Positions 15,619-23,409 of a DNA stretch of 64,000 nucleotides are shown here, piece after piece. Position 1 is the first letter of the stretch, and each line of letters begins with the position of its first letter. Origin of the DNA: an uncultured Collinsella sp. (GTDB lineage: Bacteria; Actinomycetota; Coriobacteriia; Coriobacteriales; Coriobacteriaceae); NCBI GenBank assembly GCA_958433005.1, contig CAUAWV010000008.1:1-64000 (forward strand). The letters are read 5' to 3'. Made by a program: the position numbers and the translations under genes. The notes under the pieces are model-generated. The model did not search any database. It was not told the DNA's origin and saw only the letters and a list, made by a program, of their open reading frames with translations.

Positions 15619-15857
15619 TTTTGCCCTTGCGAGGGATGCGCGCGATGCCGCCTGTCAAAAACTATGCCCATTTACTACGTTTGGTCGGCTATCGCCGAGC
15701 ATGTCGAATTTGAGAAAAACAAAACCGCAGGTAGACGGCTTGCGAATTTAACAAAAACCGGTGCATGGTCGAGCATCCCGGGCTAAACGTAGTAAATGGG
15801 CATAGTTTTGATATGTCACTCATACAGTCACAGCGAAAATGAGCCAAAAGATGAAAA
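15591..15857. other. Gene-free stretch filled by repeats
   Basis: It holds the 31-bp palindrome just described and the 155-bp hairpin element 15656-15810. No gene is supported; the short frames here run through both hairpin arms. Confidence 0.6.
15656..15810. repeat. Long intergenic hairpin element with AAAACCGCAGGT core (copy 1)
   Basis: A perfect 26-bp inverted repeat (15656-15681 with 15785-15810, starting CAAAACTATGCCCATTTA) encloses about 103 bp. AAAACCGCAGGT lies at 15721-15732, near the centre. A second copy with different but still fully complementary arms is at 27296-27449. Confidence 0.85.
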
Positions 15858-15889
15858 AACGCCCGTCGGCGGTGGTGCCGGCGGGCGTT
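15858..15889 (-). terminator. galM terminator
   Basis: On the minus strand a 13-bp GC stem (one mismatch) with a 6-nt loop is followed by TTTTTCATC. Confidence 0.85.
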
Positions 15890-15915
15890 GCTGTGCGATA
15901 TGTCGCGTTGTGGGC

Positions 15916-16968
15916 TTAGTGCCTCATAAAGTGATATTCGATCACATTGCTATAGGGATGACCCGGGCCCACAATGCCCTGCGGGAACAGAGGCTGGTGC
16001 GGCGTGTCGGGGTACATCTCGGCCTCGAGGGCAAAGCCGGCGCCCCAGCCATAGTTGGCATCGTCCTTGGCGTGCTCGTCGCCCAGCCAGTTGCCGGTGT
16101 AGAGCTGCACGCCCGGGGCAGTGGTGTAGTAGTCCATCTCACGACCGGTCCACATCTCCTCGACGTGCATCGCGCGGCGCAGGTTGCGGCCGTACTGATA
16201 GCCATCGATGCACAGGCAGTGATCGTAGCCACGGGCCTGCTTGATCTGCGGGTCGTCGGCCTCCATGCCGGGTGCGACGGGGCGAAGCTCGCGAAAGTCA
16301 AACGGTGTTCCCTCGACCGGAGCGATCTCGCCGGTGGGGATGTTCTGCTCGTTAATGGGCAGGTAGTGGGCGGCGTTGGCGACAAAGAAATGTTCGCAGT
16401 CCATGCCGGCGTTATGGCCTGCAAGGTTAAAGTACGTGTGGTTGGTCATGGACACGTAGGTGGCGCGGTCGCTCTCGCAGCCATAATCGATGCGGAAGAC
16501 GCCGGTGCGCGTAACGGTAAACACGGCCGTAAAGGTTCGGTTGCCGGGCAGGCCCAGCTCGCCATCCTTAAGCGAGGTGGTCATGCGCACGGCGTTATGG
16601 ACCTCGTCGAGCTCAACATCCCACACACGTTTGTGCAGGCCGTGCTCAAGGTCGCTGTGCAGGTTGTTGGCGCCCTCGTTGGCGGGCATATGCCAGTCCG
16701 TGCCGTCGATGGCGATCGTGGCGCCAGCGGTGCGGTTTGCCACAGGGCCGATGGTCGCGCCAAAGCAGGCGGGGTTGTCAAAGTAATCCTCGAGCTTATC
16801 GAAGCCCAGCGCCACATCGCGCACGTTGCCGGGAATGTCGGGCACATCGATACCAAGCACCGTGGCGCCATAGTCCATAATGCGAACGCAGATCTCGGGC
16901 CCGTCGAGGGTGTAACGATGAACGGGGGTACCGCACGGCGCGGTGCCGAAAAGCTCGGAAGTGATCAT
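15916..16968 (-). CDS. galM: Aldose 1-epimerase (galactose mutarotase)
   Basis: This 350-residue protein is a standard GalM. It has VGAT/IGPVANRTAGATIAIDG near residue 77, the NHTYFNLAGHNAG motif with the catalytic His, an ARGYDHCLCI stretch, and a C-terminal FALEAEMYPDTPHQPLFPQ with the catalytic Glu. It interconverts beta- and alpha-D-galactose before galactokinase. It is a single gene with its own terminator, running towards the tRNA region. The LacX-like proteins elsewhere in the window are distant relatives and do not carry this full motif set. Confidence 0.93.
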   Translation of the reverse strand: MITSELFGTAPCGTPVHRYTLDGPEICVRIMDYGATVLGIDVPDIPGNVRDVALGFDKLEDYFDNPACFGATIGPVANRTAGATIAIDGTDWHMPANEGANNLHSDLEHGLHKRVWDVELDEVHNAVRMTTSLKDGELGLPGNRTFTAVFTVTRTGVFRIDYGCESDRATYVSMTNHTYFNLAGHNAGMDCEHFFVANAAHYLPINEQNIPTGEIAPVEGTPFDFRELRPVAPGMEADDPQIKQARGYDHCLCIDGYQYGRNLRRAMHVEEMWTGREMDYYTTAPGVQLYTGNWLGDEHAKDDANYGWGAGFALEAEMYPDTPHQPLFPQGIVGPGHPYSNVIEYHFMRH

Positions 16969-17093
16969 TTAGTTCCTAACATCGAGGTATTTCCGACAAA
17001 CTGTAGCGCGAACAGGCGAGATTATCACTACACCCCACTAAAGCAGGGGGTATTTTTCTCAAAAAAGTGATGATTGACTTACTGTGGACAAAC

Positions 17094-17127
17094 AAAAAGA
17101 AACCCGCCGGGATGCGACGGGTTTCTT
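17094..17127 (-). terminator. gatCBA operon terminator
   Basis: On the minus strand AAGAAACCCG pairs with CGGGTTTCTT around an 11-nt loop and is followed by a TTTTTGTTTG run. Confidence 0.85.
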
Positions 17128-17151
17128 CCACAGGGGATATGTGGCAATGAG

Positions 17152-18675
17152 TTAGGCGTTTGCCTTTGCGGACTCGGCTTCCTTAGCAGCCTTGAGGTCC
17201 TCCTCGGTAAACTTGCCGGTGGTGAGCGGCGAGAGGGTGCACTTATCCTGCTTCGCGTACTCGATGTTACGGGCGATCATCTGCTTGCGATACCAAGCAA
17301 AGAGCACGACGTAGATGACGATAGCAACGACCGTAGCGATAATCATGGTCACATCGCCCGTGGTAGCCTTGCCCACGAAGAAGGCCAGGAACTTCTCGAC
17401 AGGTCCTTCCATGGTGGTCTGAGAGATCAGGCCGGTAACACCATCGGGGAAAGCGCCGACAGTCTTAGCGGTGAAGGTAACGAAATCGGCGACGAGGGTG
17501 CCAGCGCCCAGGAAGACGGGCAACAGGACAGCACCGATAACGACCATGCGGATCACGCGGCCGCGGGTGACAACGAGCAGTGCCGGCGTCAGGCCCATGG
17601 CGATGATGCCGCCGAGCGGCAGCAGGCCGTTCCAAGTGCCAGTCGGGGAGAGGGGGCAGGGAACGTTGGCGAGCAGCAGTGCCTCACCCAGCATGACGGG
17701 GGCAAGGATGTTGGCAGCAGCCCAGATCTCGGCGCGGCCGGCGATGAAGGGCCAGTCGAGGCCGACGTTGAGGGTACGGCCCTGGAGCCACTTGCTGTTG
17801 TTAGCAAAGTCGGAGATGCCCTGAGACAGCGGCTCGACGGCTGCGATGAACCAAGAACCGATCATGGAGAACAGCTCAAGGCAGGTTGCGGCGGTAAAGG
17901 CGAGCGTGCAGATCTGCTGCGGGGTCTGGTGCGAAAGAAGGCCGACGAAAACGCCCAGGTAGATACCAATAGCAAACTTAGAGCCCCAGAAGCCGATCAT
18001 GTTGTTGAGCTTGGCAGCGTCGAAGTCGTACTTATCGAGGAAGGGGAGCACCTTGTCGATGATCTTGTTGAGCAGCATGGCCAGCGGGTTCATCATGTAG
18101 TTCATGTGAGTCGTGGTCATGGGGTTCTCCTCGGGAGCACCCAAAAGATCGTTGAACGTGGGCTTCATAAGGTCGGAGTTCATGATCTTCATAACGCCGA
18201 CGAAGACGACGAGCAGCGTGGCGACGACGATGTTGGCGCCAAAGTAGATGCAGGCAAGGCCGACAAAGGCGAGGTGCCAAACGTCAAAGATGTCGACGTC
18301 GATGGTGTTGGTCTTGGCGAGCACGATCATCACGATGTTGACGATGACGAGGACCATCAAGAAGTACAGCGTGTAGGGAGAACCCCAGGTGATGGTGGCC
18401 AGCGGTGCCCAACCCACGTCGGTAACGGTGAGCTGAAGGCCGGTGGACTCAACGAACGTCGTCATGGCGCTCGAGAAAGCCGTCGTCAGAATGTTGATGA
18501 TGGCGCCGATGCCGGTAATGGCGATGCCGAGCTTAAGACCGCCCTCGAGGGCCTTGGTAAACTTAACTTTGAAGAGAAGGGCAATAACCGTCAAAACGAT
18601 GGTCATCATAGGGGCTGCGCCAAGGTCGATCAGCGGCTGAAAGACGGCATTAGCAAACCCGATTACTGCGTCCAT
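17152..18675 (-). CDS. gatC: PTS EIIC, galactitol/galactose type
   Basis: This 507-residue protein has about ten hydrophobic segments and the GatC family pattern. The N-terminus FQPLIDLGAAPMMTIVLTVI leads into GGLKLGIAITGIGAIINIL. The distinctive GWAPLATITWGSPYTLYF and KLNNMIGFWGSKFAIGIYLG motifs follow. The C-terminal 45 residues are a hydrophilic cytosolic tail. It forms the membrane channel of the PTS whose IIB and IIA are encoded just upstream. Near lac/gal genes, galactose (giving galactose-6-phosphate for LacAB) is a likelier substrate than galactitol, since no galactitol-1-phosphate dehydrogenase is visible. This substrate choice is inference. Confidence 0.88.
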   Translation of the reverse strand: MDAVIGFANAVFQPLIDLGAAPMMTIVLTVIALLFKVKFTKALEGGLKLGIAITGIGAIINILTTAFSSAMTTFVESTGLQLTVTDVGWAPLATITWGSPYTLYFLMVLVIVNIVMIVLAKTNTIDVDIFDVWHLAFVGLACIYFGANIVVATLLVVFVGVMKIMNSDLMKPTFNDLLGAPEENPMTTTHMNYMMNPLAMLLNKIIDKVLPFLDKYDFDAAKLNNMIGFWGSKFAIGIYLGVFVGLLSHQTPQQICTLAFTAATCLELFSMIGSWFIAAVEPLSQGISDFANNSKWLQGRTLNVGLDWPFIAGRAEIWAAANILAPVMLGEALLLANVPCPLSPTGTWNGLLPLGGIIAMGLTPALLVVTRGRVIRMVVIGAVLLPVFLGAGTLVADFVTFTAKTVGAFPDGVTGLISQTTMEGPVEKFLAFFVGKATTGDVTMIIATVVAIVIYVVLFAWYRKQMIARNIEYAKQDKCTLSPLTTGKFTEEDLKAAKEAESAKANA

Positions 18676-18795
18676 GTCTCCCTCTTTCCTAAAAGAGAAT
18701 TTCCTTTTCCGTATGTTGCCTTAAAAAGGAAGATGCCGTTCCCGGTCGTCATCTTCCTTAAAGCCAAAAATTGCGCAGAGCGAAGCTGCAAAAGA

Positions 18796-19101
18796 TTAGT
18801 TGAGACCCTTTTCCTTGATAATGGCCTCGATCTTGTCGTAAACCGGCTTAGCCATGGCAGGCATGCGATAGAGAATCGGGCCGGCGTCGACGATCGGAGT
18901 CTTAACCTCAAAGCCAAAATCGGTCTTGGCGATCTGGGCGAAGATGTCGTACTGAGAGAGCATCTCCTCGTTAACGTCCTTGATCATCACGGCGTCGCAG
19001 TGCAGGTTGTAGCCGCGATTCTTGAACTCGGACTCGATGGCGTCCTTGATCTGATGGCTGGAGTTAACACCGGCGCCACAAGCTGCGAGAACCTTAATCA
19101 T
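18796..19101 (-). CDS. gatB: PTS EIIB, galactitol/galactose type
   Basis: This 101-residue protein is a complete GatB-type EIIB. The P-loop-like phosphocysteine motif is VLAACGAGVNSSHQIKDAI, with Cys8 as the phosphoacceptor. It receives phosphate from the GatA-type EIIA and passes it to sugar in the IIC. It sits between gatA and gatC in the operon, with a 120-bp gap before gatC. The ribosome site AAAGGAA lies just upstream of the ATG. Confidence 0.9.
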   Translation of the reverse strand: MIKVLAACGAGVNSSHQIKDAIESEFKNRGYNLHCDAVMIKDVNEEMLSQYDIFAQIAKTDFGFEVKTPIVDAGPILYRMPAMAKPVYDKIEAIIKEKGLN

Positions 19102-19154
19102 GATGAATTCCTTTCTCTATGCGGGTTATTCCGCGGATTCCTAAGGGTAATTGG

Positions 19155-19646
19155 CTAGTCGGCAGGAAAGTTGTCGACCAAGAACTGGTAGATGGCCTTG
19201 GCGTCGGTCATGGAGAACAGCTCCTTGACGCGATCGGTGCCAAGAGCGTTAACGAAGTCCATGATCTTGGCAAGGATGCCCACCTGGGCCTCCTTGTCGT
19301 CGTTGAGGATCATAAACAGGAACGAGACGGGGAAGGTCTGCGAGGGGTCGATCATGGAGTGCCACTCGACGGGGGTCGTCAGCTTGACGGGGACGATGCG
19401 GCGGGTGTGAACGAATTCGACCTCGGTGTGGGGAACGGCAAAGCTGGGCAACTCGGGGTCGACGACAGACATATCCATGCCGGTGGGGTAGCCCTTTTCG
19501 CGCTCGATGATGTTCTCGAGAAACGCGGGCGCCACATAGTTTTTGAGTGACAGCTTATTGGCGATCTCGGTAAAGACCTCTTCTTGCGTGGTGCGGTCGC
19601 AAACAAACACGGTGTCTTCGAAGAACAGATTGCTCTCTGCGGACAT
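19155..19646 (-). CDS. gatA: PTS EIIA, fructose/galactitol type
   Basis: The start is placed at ATG 19646 after AAGGAG, giving 163 residues; a longer reading to 19763 has no ribosome site. It is a PTS EIIA type-2 domain with phosphohistidine His73 in SFAVPHTEVEFVHT. The C-terminal VGILAKIMDFV region is typical. It transfers phosphate from HPr to GatB. As first gene of gatABC it faces the divergent DeoR regulator gene across a 337-bp region carrying operator-like motifs. Confidence 0.9.
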   Translation of the reverse strand: MSAESNLFFEDTVFVCDRTTQEEVFTEIANKLSLKNYVAPAFLENIIEREKGYPTGMDMSVVDPELPSFAVPHTEVEFVHTRRIVPVKLTTPVEWHSMIDPSQTFPVSFLFMILNDDKEAQVGILAKIMDFVNALGTDRVKELFSMTDAKAIYQFLVDNFPAD

Positions 19647-19983
19647 GTCTGCAACTCCTTCCGTTCCATGCAGATCGAACATGTTCGAATCTGTTTGTTT
19701 AAGTTCTCTGTTATTTAAGTCCAAGAGAATTAGTGTGTCAATCTGTTTTCTATTGTTCGGCAAAGTTCAATTTGCTTTATTGAGGCAACATTGGATTGAA
19801 ATGATTTTAAAATCGCAGCTTTTTGCCTATGTATAGCTGAAGTTGATGTGTCGGATACATTCGATATTCAACGTTTGGCGTTTACTATCCTACCGTTCAC
19901 CGGGAAAAACCGACCGTTTAGGGTGAGTGAGCATAAATGTTCGATTACTATAAATGCGAACAAAACCACTCAAAGGAGTAAAA
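19647..19983. other. Divergent control region gatA / DeoR gene
   Basis: No gene is present. It contains GAACATGTTCGAATCTGTTTG (part of 19668-19700), which shares TGTTCGAAT with the region before lacA, and the 21-bp-spaced ACCGTTCACCG pair at 19892-19923. Confidence 0.6.
19892..19923. promoter_or_regulatory. Direct pair of operator-like motif with 21-bp period
   Basis: ACCGTTCACCG (19892-19902) and ACCGTTTAGGG (19913-19923) lie in the same orientation, 21 bp apart. They are 61 bp before the DeoR start and 246 bp before gatA. Confidence 0.65.
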
Positions 19984-20748
19984 ATGATCAAGGCGGAGCG
20001 TCAGGATAAGGTTCGTCAGCTGCTCGAGGAACAGGGGACGGTCTCGGTAAAAGAGATTTCTGATGCGTTAGGTGTCTCAGACATGACGATCCGCCGCGAC
20101 CTTGAGGAACTTGCGAGCCTAGGCGAGATCGAGCGCGTGCACGGCGGAGCCCGCAGTGCGCAGGGCCGTCCCCACGCTATGCTGCGCCATGAGTATTCGC
20201 ACAGTGAAAAGCGTACTAAGCATGCCGAGGAAAAGCTGCAGATCGCGCGCCGCGCTGTGGAGCTTATCGAGGAAGGCTCGACCATCTTCTTGGGTACGGG
20301 CACCACGGTTGAGCAGATGGCTTCGATGCTGCCGGCGTTTCGCCTGCGTATTGTGACCAATTCGCTTTCGGTGTTTAACTTGCTCGAGGCGCGCGAAGAC
20401 TGCGACCTGTGCCTCGTGGGCGGCATGTATCGCCGCCGCACCGCCGCCTTTGTGGGGCCCATGGCCGAGGATACCCTGCGCGCGCTGGGAATCGACGCAG
20501 CCTATATCGGCGCCAACGGCATTTTGAACGGCGACGTGTCCACGTCTAACATGGAAGAGGGCCGCATCCAGCAGCTCGCCTTTAGCAAGGCCGACTCGCG
20601 CTACCTGATCGCCGACTCCAGCAAGATCGGCAAGCGCGACTTCTACACCTTCTGCCGCCTGGACAATTTGGACGCTGTGGTGTGTGAGCCGGGTATCGCC
20701 GCCGAGGACCGCACTGCCATCGAGGAGCACACGCGGGTCATCTGCTAG
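19984..20748 (+). CDS. DeoR-family sugar regulator (LacR/GatR-like)
   Basis: The protein has 254 residues from ATG 19984, which follows AAAGGAG. The DeoR helix-turn-helix (VSVKEISDALGVSDMTIRRDLEELASLGEIERVHGGA) covers about residues 19-55. The sugar-phosphate-binding DeoRC domain follows, with FLGTGTTVEQMA, GGMYRRRTAAFVGP and ADSSKIGKRDFYTF. It is divergent from gatABC and is probably its regulator. Tagatose-6-phosphate is the known inducer of LacR homologues. Control of lacF and lacAB is also plausible because similar TGTTYGAAT sequences lie there. Confidence 0.9.
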   Translation: MIKAERQDKVRQLLEEQGTVSVKEISDALGVSDMTIRRDLEELASLGEIERVHGGARSAQGRPHAMLRHEYSHSEKRTKHAEEKLQIARRAVELIEEGSTIFLGTGTTVEQMASMLPAFRLRIVTNSLSVFNLLEAREDCDLCLVGGMYRRRTAAFVGPMAEDTLRALGIDAAYIGANGILNGDVSTSNMEEGRIQQLAFSKADSRYLIADSSKIGKRDFYTFCRLDNLDAVVCEPGIAAEDRTAIEEHTRVIC

Positions 20749-20858
20749 CTAACGCTGCAGACGATACTTCCGTCCTCTGCCGGCGCGGGGATTATCGCTT
20801 CACAATGACGTGCAGAATGACATGCACATACGCTCGGGCCAAGTATTCAGCTTGTGGG

Positions 20859-21164
20859 TTAGACCAGGCGGGCGTAGTCCAGTGACTGATGAAAGATGTG
20901 GGCGATATAGATTGTTTCGTGCTCAAACTTGTATAGACACACGTAGTTGTTGACGGGAAACGATCGGTAATTACGTGCCGCCAGCTCTTGCATGGGCGAG
21001 AGGGGACGTAAAAGCGGCTGCTCGCGAAGCAGATCAAGCTGATATTCAAACTCAGCGACAAAATTGCCTGCTGCACGCGGATTCTTGAGGATTTGAGCAA
21101 GGTATCCGACAATACTCTCGTACTCATATCGTGCGCTTTTGAGGATTGCGACGTTATAGGTCAT
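20859..21164 (-). CDS. RelE/ParE-family toxin
   Basis: This 101-residue protein has the type II toxin pattern. It starts YNVAILKSARYEYESIVGYL and continues with a central PRAAGNFVAEFEYQLDLL helix pair. The C-terminal core is ARNYRSFPVNNYVCLYKFEHETIYIAHIFH with the conserved Arg and terminal Tyr region. It would act as an mRNA interferase or gyrase poison. Its start overlaps the antitoxin gene end by 11 bp, the usual coupling of such modules. Confidence 0.82.
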   Translation of the reverse strand: MTYNVAILKSARYEYESIVGYLAQILKNPRAAGNFVAEFEYQLDLLREQPLLRPLSPMQELAARNYRSFPVNNYVCLYKFEHETIYIAHIFHQSLDYARLV

Positions 21165-21420
21165 ATTTGTCTCGTATCGAAGCCGCGAAGGATTCGTAGT
21201 CGCTGTAGTCGCCTTGCGATATTTCGTCTTCTGCCAACATCATACGAGACAACAGTTTTGCCTTGGCGATCTCTTCTTGCATGAGGCGATACTGGTCGCT
21301 GCTGATGCAGTGCATGGCCTCGTAGCCGTTCTTAGTTACGGTGACGTCGCGCTCAGACTCAACAAGTGCGGTGAATGTGGCAGTGTCCTTCATGTCTCGG
21401 ACGGGCACACAGATGGGCAT
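21154..21420 (-). CDS. Antitoxin, Phd/RelB-like
   Basis: The protein has 88 residues from ATG 21420, which follows AAGGAG with 6-nt spacing. The N-terminus MPICVPVRDMKDTATFTALVE followed by RDVTVTKNGYEAMHCIS is the Phd/YefM DNA-binding fold, typically starting with a promoter-binding strand and helix. The charged C-terminal half would wrap the toxin. It precedes and overlaps the toxin gene. The module probably represses its own promoter. The 80-bp repeat array begins 66 bp upstream. Confidence 0.82.
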   Translation of the reverse strand: MPICVPVRDMKDTATFTALVESERDVTVTKNGYEAMHCISSDQYRLMQEEIAKAKLLSRMMLAEDEISQGDYSDYESFAASIRDKYDL

Positions 21421-21485
21421 AGGTATCTCCTTCGCATTGGGACATAATTGTACCACGTCAAATCAAAAAACCGGCGTCGTCGAAT

Positions 21486-21783
21486 TGTCTTGATCAGTAA
21501 CAGGTGGGACCGAAAAACTCGGCTACGTGTTACAGATTGAGATTTTCGGCCCGGCCCATTCCGTTTGTCTCGATCCGTAACAGGTAGGGGAGAAATAACC
21601 CGCCAGATGTTACAGATTGAGACTGAGAGGGTTGGCTCGTGTGTTCATCTCGATCTGTAACAACTAGGACCCAAAAACTTAGCTAGATGTTACAGATTGA
21701 GACTGAGAGGATTGCCCTGTGTGTTCATCTCGATCTGTAACAGTTGGGGCCGAAACCGCGGGTCAGATGTTACAGATCGAGAC
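21486..21783. repeat. Four palindromic repeat units at exact 80-bp period
   Basis: Units begin at 21486, 21566, 21646 and 21726. Each is a 57-58-bp imperfect palindrome with ends like TCTCGATCTGTAACA and TGTTACAGATTGAGA around a variable 24-27-bp centre, and about 22 bp separates units. Units 2 to 4 are closest; unit 1 is the most diverged. Confidence 0.9.
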
Positions 21784-21814
21784 AAACGGCTCCCGGTCCG
21801 CCCAAACACAAAGA

Positions 21815-21850
21815 CCGGGGGCGGCGCGCCGTGTGACGTGCCGCCCCCGG
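21815..21850 (-). terminator. lacG terminator
   Basis: CCGGGGGCGGC pairs perfectly with GCCGCCCCCGG around 14 nt. On the minus strand TCTTTGTGTTT follows. Confidence 0.75.
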
Positions 21851-21903
21851 CTGAGGAATGGGGGCAGGTTGTGTGAGCGGGGCATCTCGCTAGTCGCAAG
21901 TCG

Positions 21904-23343
21904 CTAGTCCAGACGACGGGTCTGCGCCACGTGCTTGTACCAGTAGGCGCTTGCCTTGGGCGTGCGCTTCTGGGTTTCAAAGTCAACGTAGAAGAAGCCG
22001 TAACGCTTGTTGTAGCCATTGGTCCAGGAGAACTGATCCTGCAGGCTCCACAGGAAGTAGCCGCCCACGTTGACGCCCACCTCCATGGCCTTGAGCAGCC
22101 AGCGCAGGTGCTGCTCGATGTAGTCGATGCGCGGCTGGTCGTCCACAAAACCGTCCTTGTAGGGGTCCTTGTAGCCCATGCCGTTCTCGGTGATGAAGAT
22201 CTGCTTGTAGTTGGGGTAGCGCTGCTTAATGTAGACGAGCAGATCGAACAGACCCTCGGGATAGATGATCCAGTCCCAGTCGGTGGTGGGGATGCCGGGC
22301 TTGTTCACGTGCTCGCCAATGCCCTTGACGCGCCAGCGGCCGGTGCCCTTCTCGCCCGTACCGTTGTGGTGCAGGTCGTTCTCGCCGTCGTAAGCCTTGA
22401 GGAAACGGCACTGGTAGTTGTTGACACCCAGGTAGTCGTTGTAGAGCGCGGCCTCGCGCATGATTTCCAGATCCTCGTCCAGGATTTCGATGGTGCCGCC
22501 CGAGATGGCGGCCAGGCGGTTGGCGCACTCGAGGGTGTCGGGCGCGTAGTCGCCGCGGAAGGTAGCGTCGAGCAGAAACTGGTTCTGCAGCACGTGCTCG
22601 TTGTTGGCGGCCTTGATGTCGGCGGGGTCGTTCTCGTTGAGTGGGTACTTAAACTCCAGCGATTGAATGACGCCGATCTTGCCCTTAAAACCGCCGTTGT
22701 GGAAGGCCAGCACGGCCTTGGCGTGGGCGAGCATCATGTTGTGCTCGCACTGGAAGGCCTCGGCCAGATGAGCTTTGACGCCGCCGGGGAAGGTACCCTC
22801 GATGTAGGTGTTGGAGGCGTCGGCCCAGATCTCGTTAAAGGTGAACCAGTAGGTCACCTGGTCAGCGTACTCCTTAAAGCAGAAGGTGGCAAAGTCCACA
22901 AAGGCATCGATGGTCTCGCGGTTGAGGAAGTCGCCCTTCTCAAAGAGGGGAAGCGGCGTGTCAAAGTGATGCAGCGTGACGAACGGCTCAACATGGTGCT
23001 TATGGCACTCGGCGAAGAGATCGTGGTAGAACTGGACGCCCTCGGGGTTGATTTCGCCGGTGCCGTTGGGGAAGATGCGGCTCCAGGCAATGGAGAGGCG
23101 AATGCCGTTGATGTCAAACTCCTCGCACAGCTCCAGATCGACGGGGTACTGGTTGTAGAAGTCCGAAGCGGGATCGGGGGAGAAACGGCCTTGGGCTTCC
23201 AGAAAGTCGTCCCAGGCAACCTTGCCCTTACCGTGAGTGCGGGTCTCGCCCTCTACCTGGTAGGCAGCAGTGGCGCCGCCAAAGACAAAGTCCTCGGGAA
23301 ACTGCGCAGGCGGATTGGTGACGCTAGCAGGATTAACGGACAT
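21904..23343 (-). CDS. lacG: 6-phospho-beta-galactosidase
   Basis: This 479-residue glycoside hydrolase family 1 enzyme follows LacG closely. It has DFVFGGATAAYQVEGET at the N-terminus, PFVTLHHFDTPLPLFEKGDFLN, the acid/base FTFNEIWA, and the nucleophile in FITENGMGYKD. Near the C-terminus is NGYNKRYGFFYVDFETQ, where the phosphate-binding Ser/Lys/Tyr set of 6-phospho-galactosidases lies. It splits lactose-6-phosphate into galactose-6-phosphate and glucose in the cytosol. It follows lacE in one operon. A 6-phospho-beta-glucosidase is much less likely. Confidence 0.95.
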   Translation of the reverse strand: MSVNPASVTNPPAQFPEDFVFGGATAAYQVEGETRTHGKGKVAWDDFLEAQGRFSPDPASDFYNQYPVDLELCEEFDINGIRLSIAWSRIFPNGTGEINPEGVQFYHDLFAECHKHHVEPFVTLHHFDTPLPLFEKGDFLNRETIDAFVDFATFCFKEYADQVTYWFTFNEIWADASNTYIEGTFPGGVKAHLAEAFQCEHNMMLAHAKAVLAFHNGGFKGKIGVIQSLEFKYPLNENDPADIKAANNEHVLQNQFLLDATFRGDYAPDTLECANRLAAISGGTIEILDEDLEIMREAALYNDYLGVNNYQCRFLKAYDGENDLHHNGTGEKGTGRWRVKGIGEHVNKPGIPTTDWDWIIYPEGLFDLLVYIKQRYPNYKQIFITENGMGYKDPYKDGFVDDQPRIDYIEQHLRWLLKAMEVGVNVGGYFLWSLQDQFSWTNGYNKRYGFFYVDFETQKRTPKASAYWYKHVAQTRRLD

Positions 23344-23366
23344 GATGATCCAATCGTCTAAATCGA

Positions 23367-23400
23367 AGGGCCAGCCGGTCTTGGATGGTCGGCTGGCCCT
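23367..23400 (-). promoter_or_regulatory. Intercistronic lacE-lacG hairpin
   Basis: A perfect 11-bp stem (AGGGCCAGCCG with its complement) encloses 12 nt between the lacE stop and lacG start. No strong U-run follows, so it may stabilise or partly terminate the lacE message. Confidence 0.5.
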
Positions 23401-23409
23401 GAGCGTTAC

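Larger units (their letters stand above)
21421..21903. other. Gene-free stretch with repeat array and lacG terminator
   Basis: Between the antitoxin start and the lacG stop lie four 80-bp-period palindromic units (21486-21783) and the lacG terminator. No gene is supported. Confidence 0.7.

Noticed and set aside
17074..19158. Open plus-strand frame of 694 codons opposite gatCB
   Set aside because: It is the antisense of the well-supported gatC and gatB genes, has His/Asp/Gly-rich low-quality sequence and no ribosome site. Other long antisense frames (for example 23599-25254, 21931-23361, 15796-17070, 51025-52311) are rejected for the same reason.
21486..21783. CRISPR array
   Set aside because: Units are themselves palindromic with an 80-bp period, the variable part lies inside the palindrome and not between identical repeats, and no cas genes are near.
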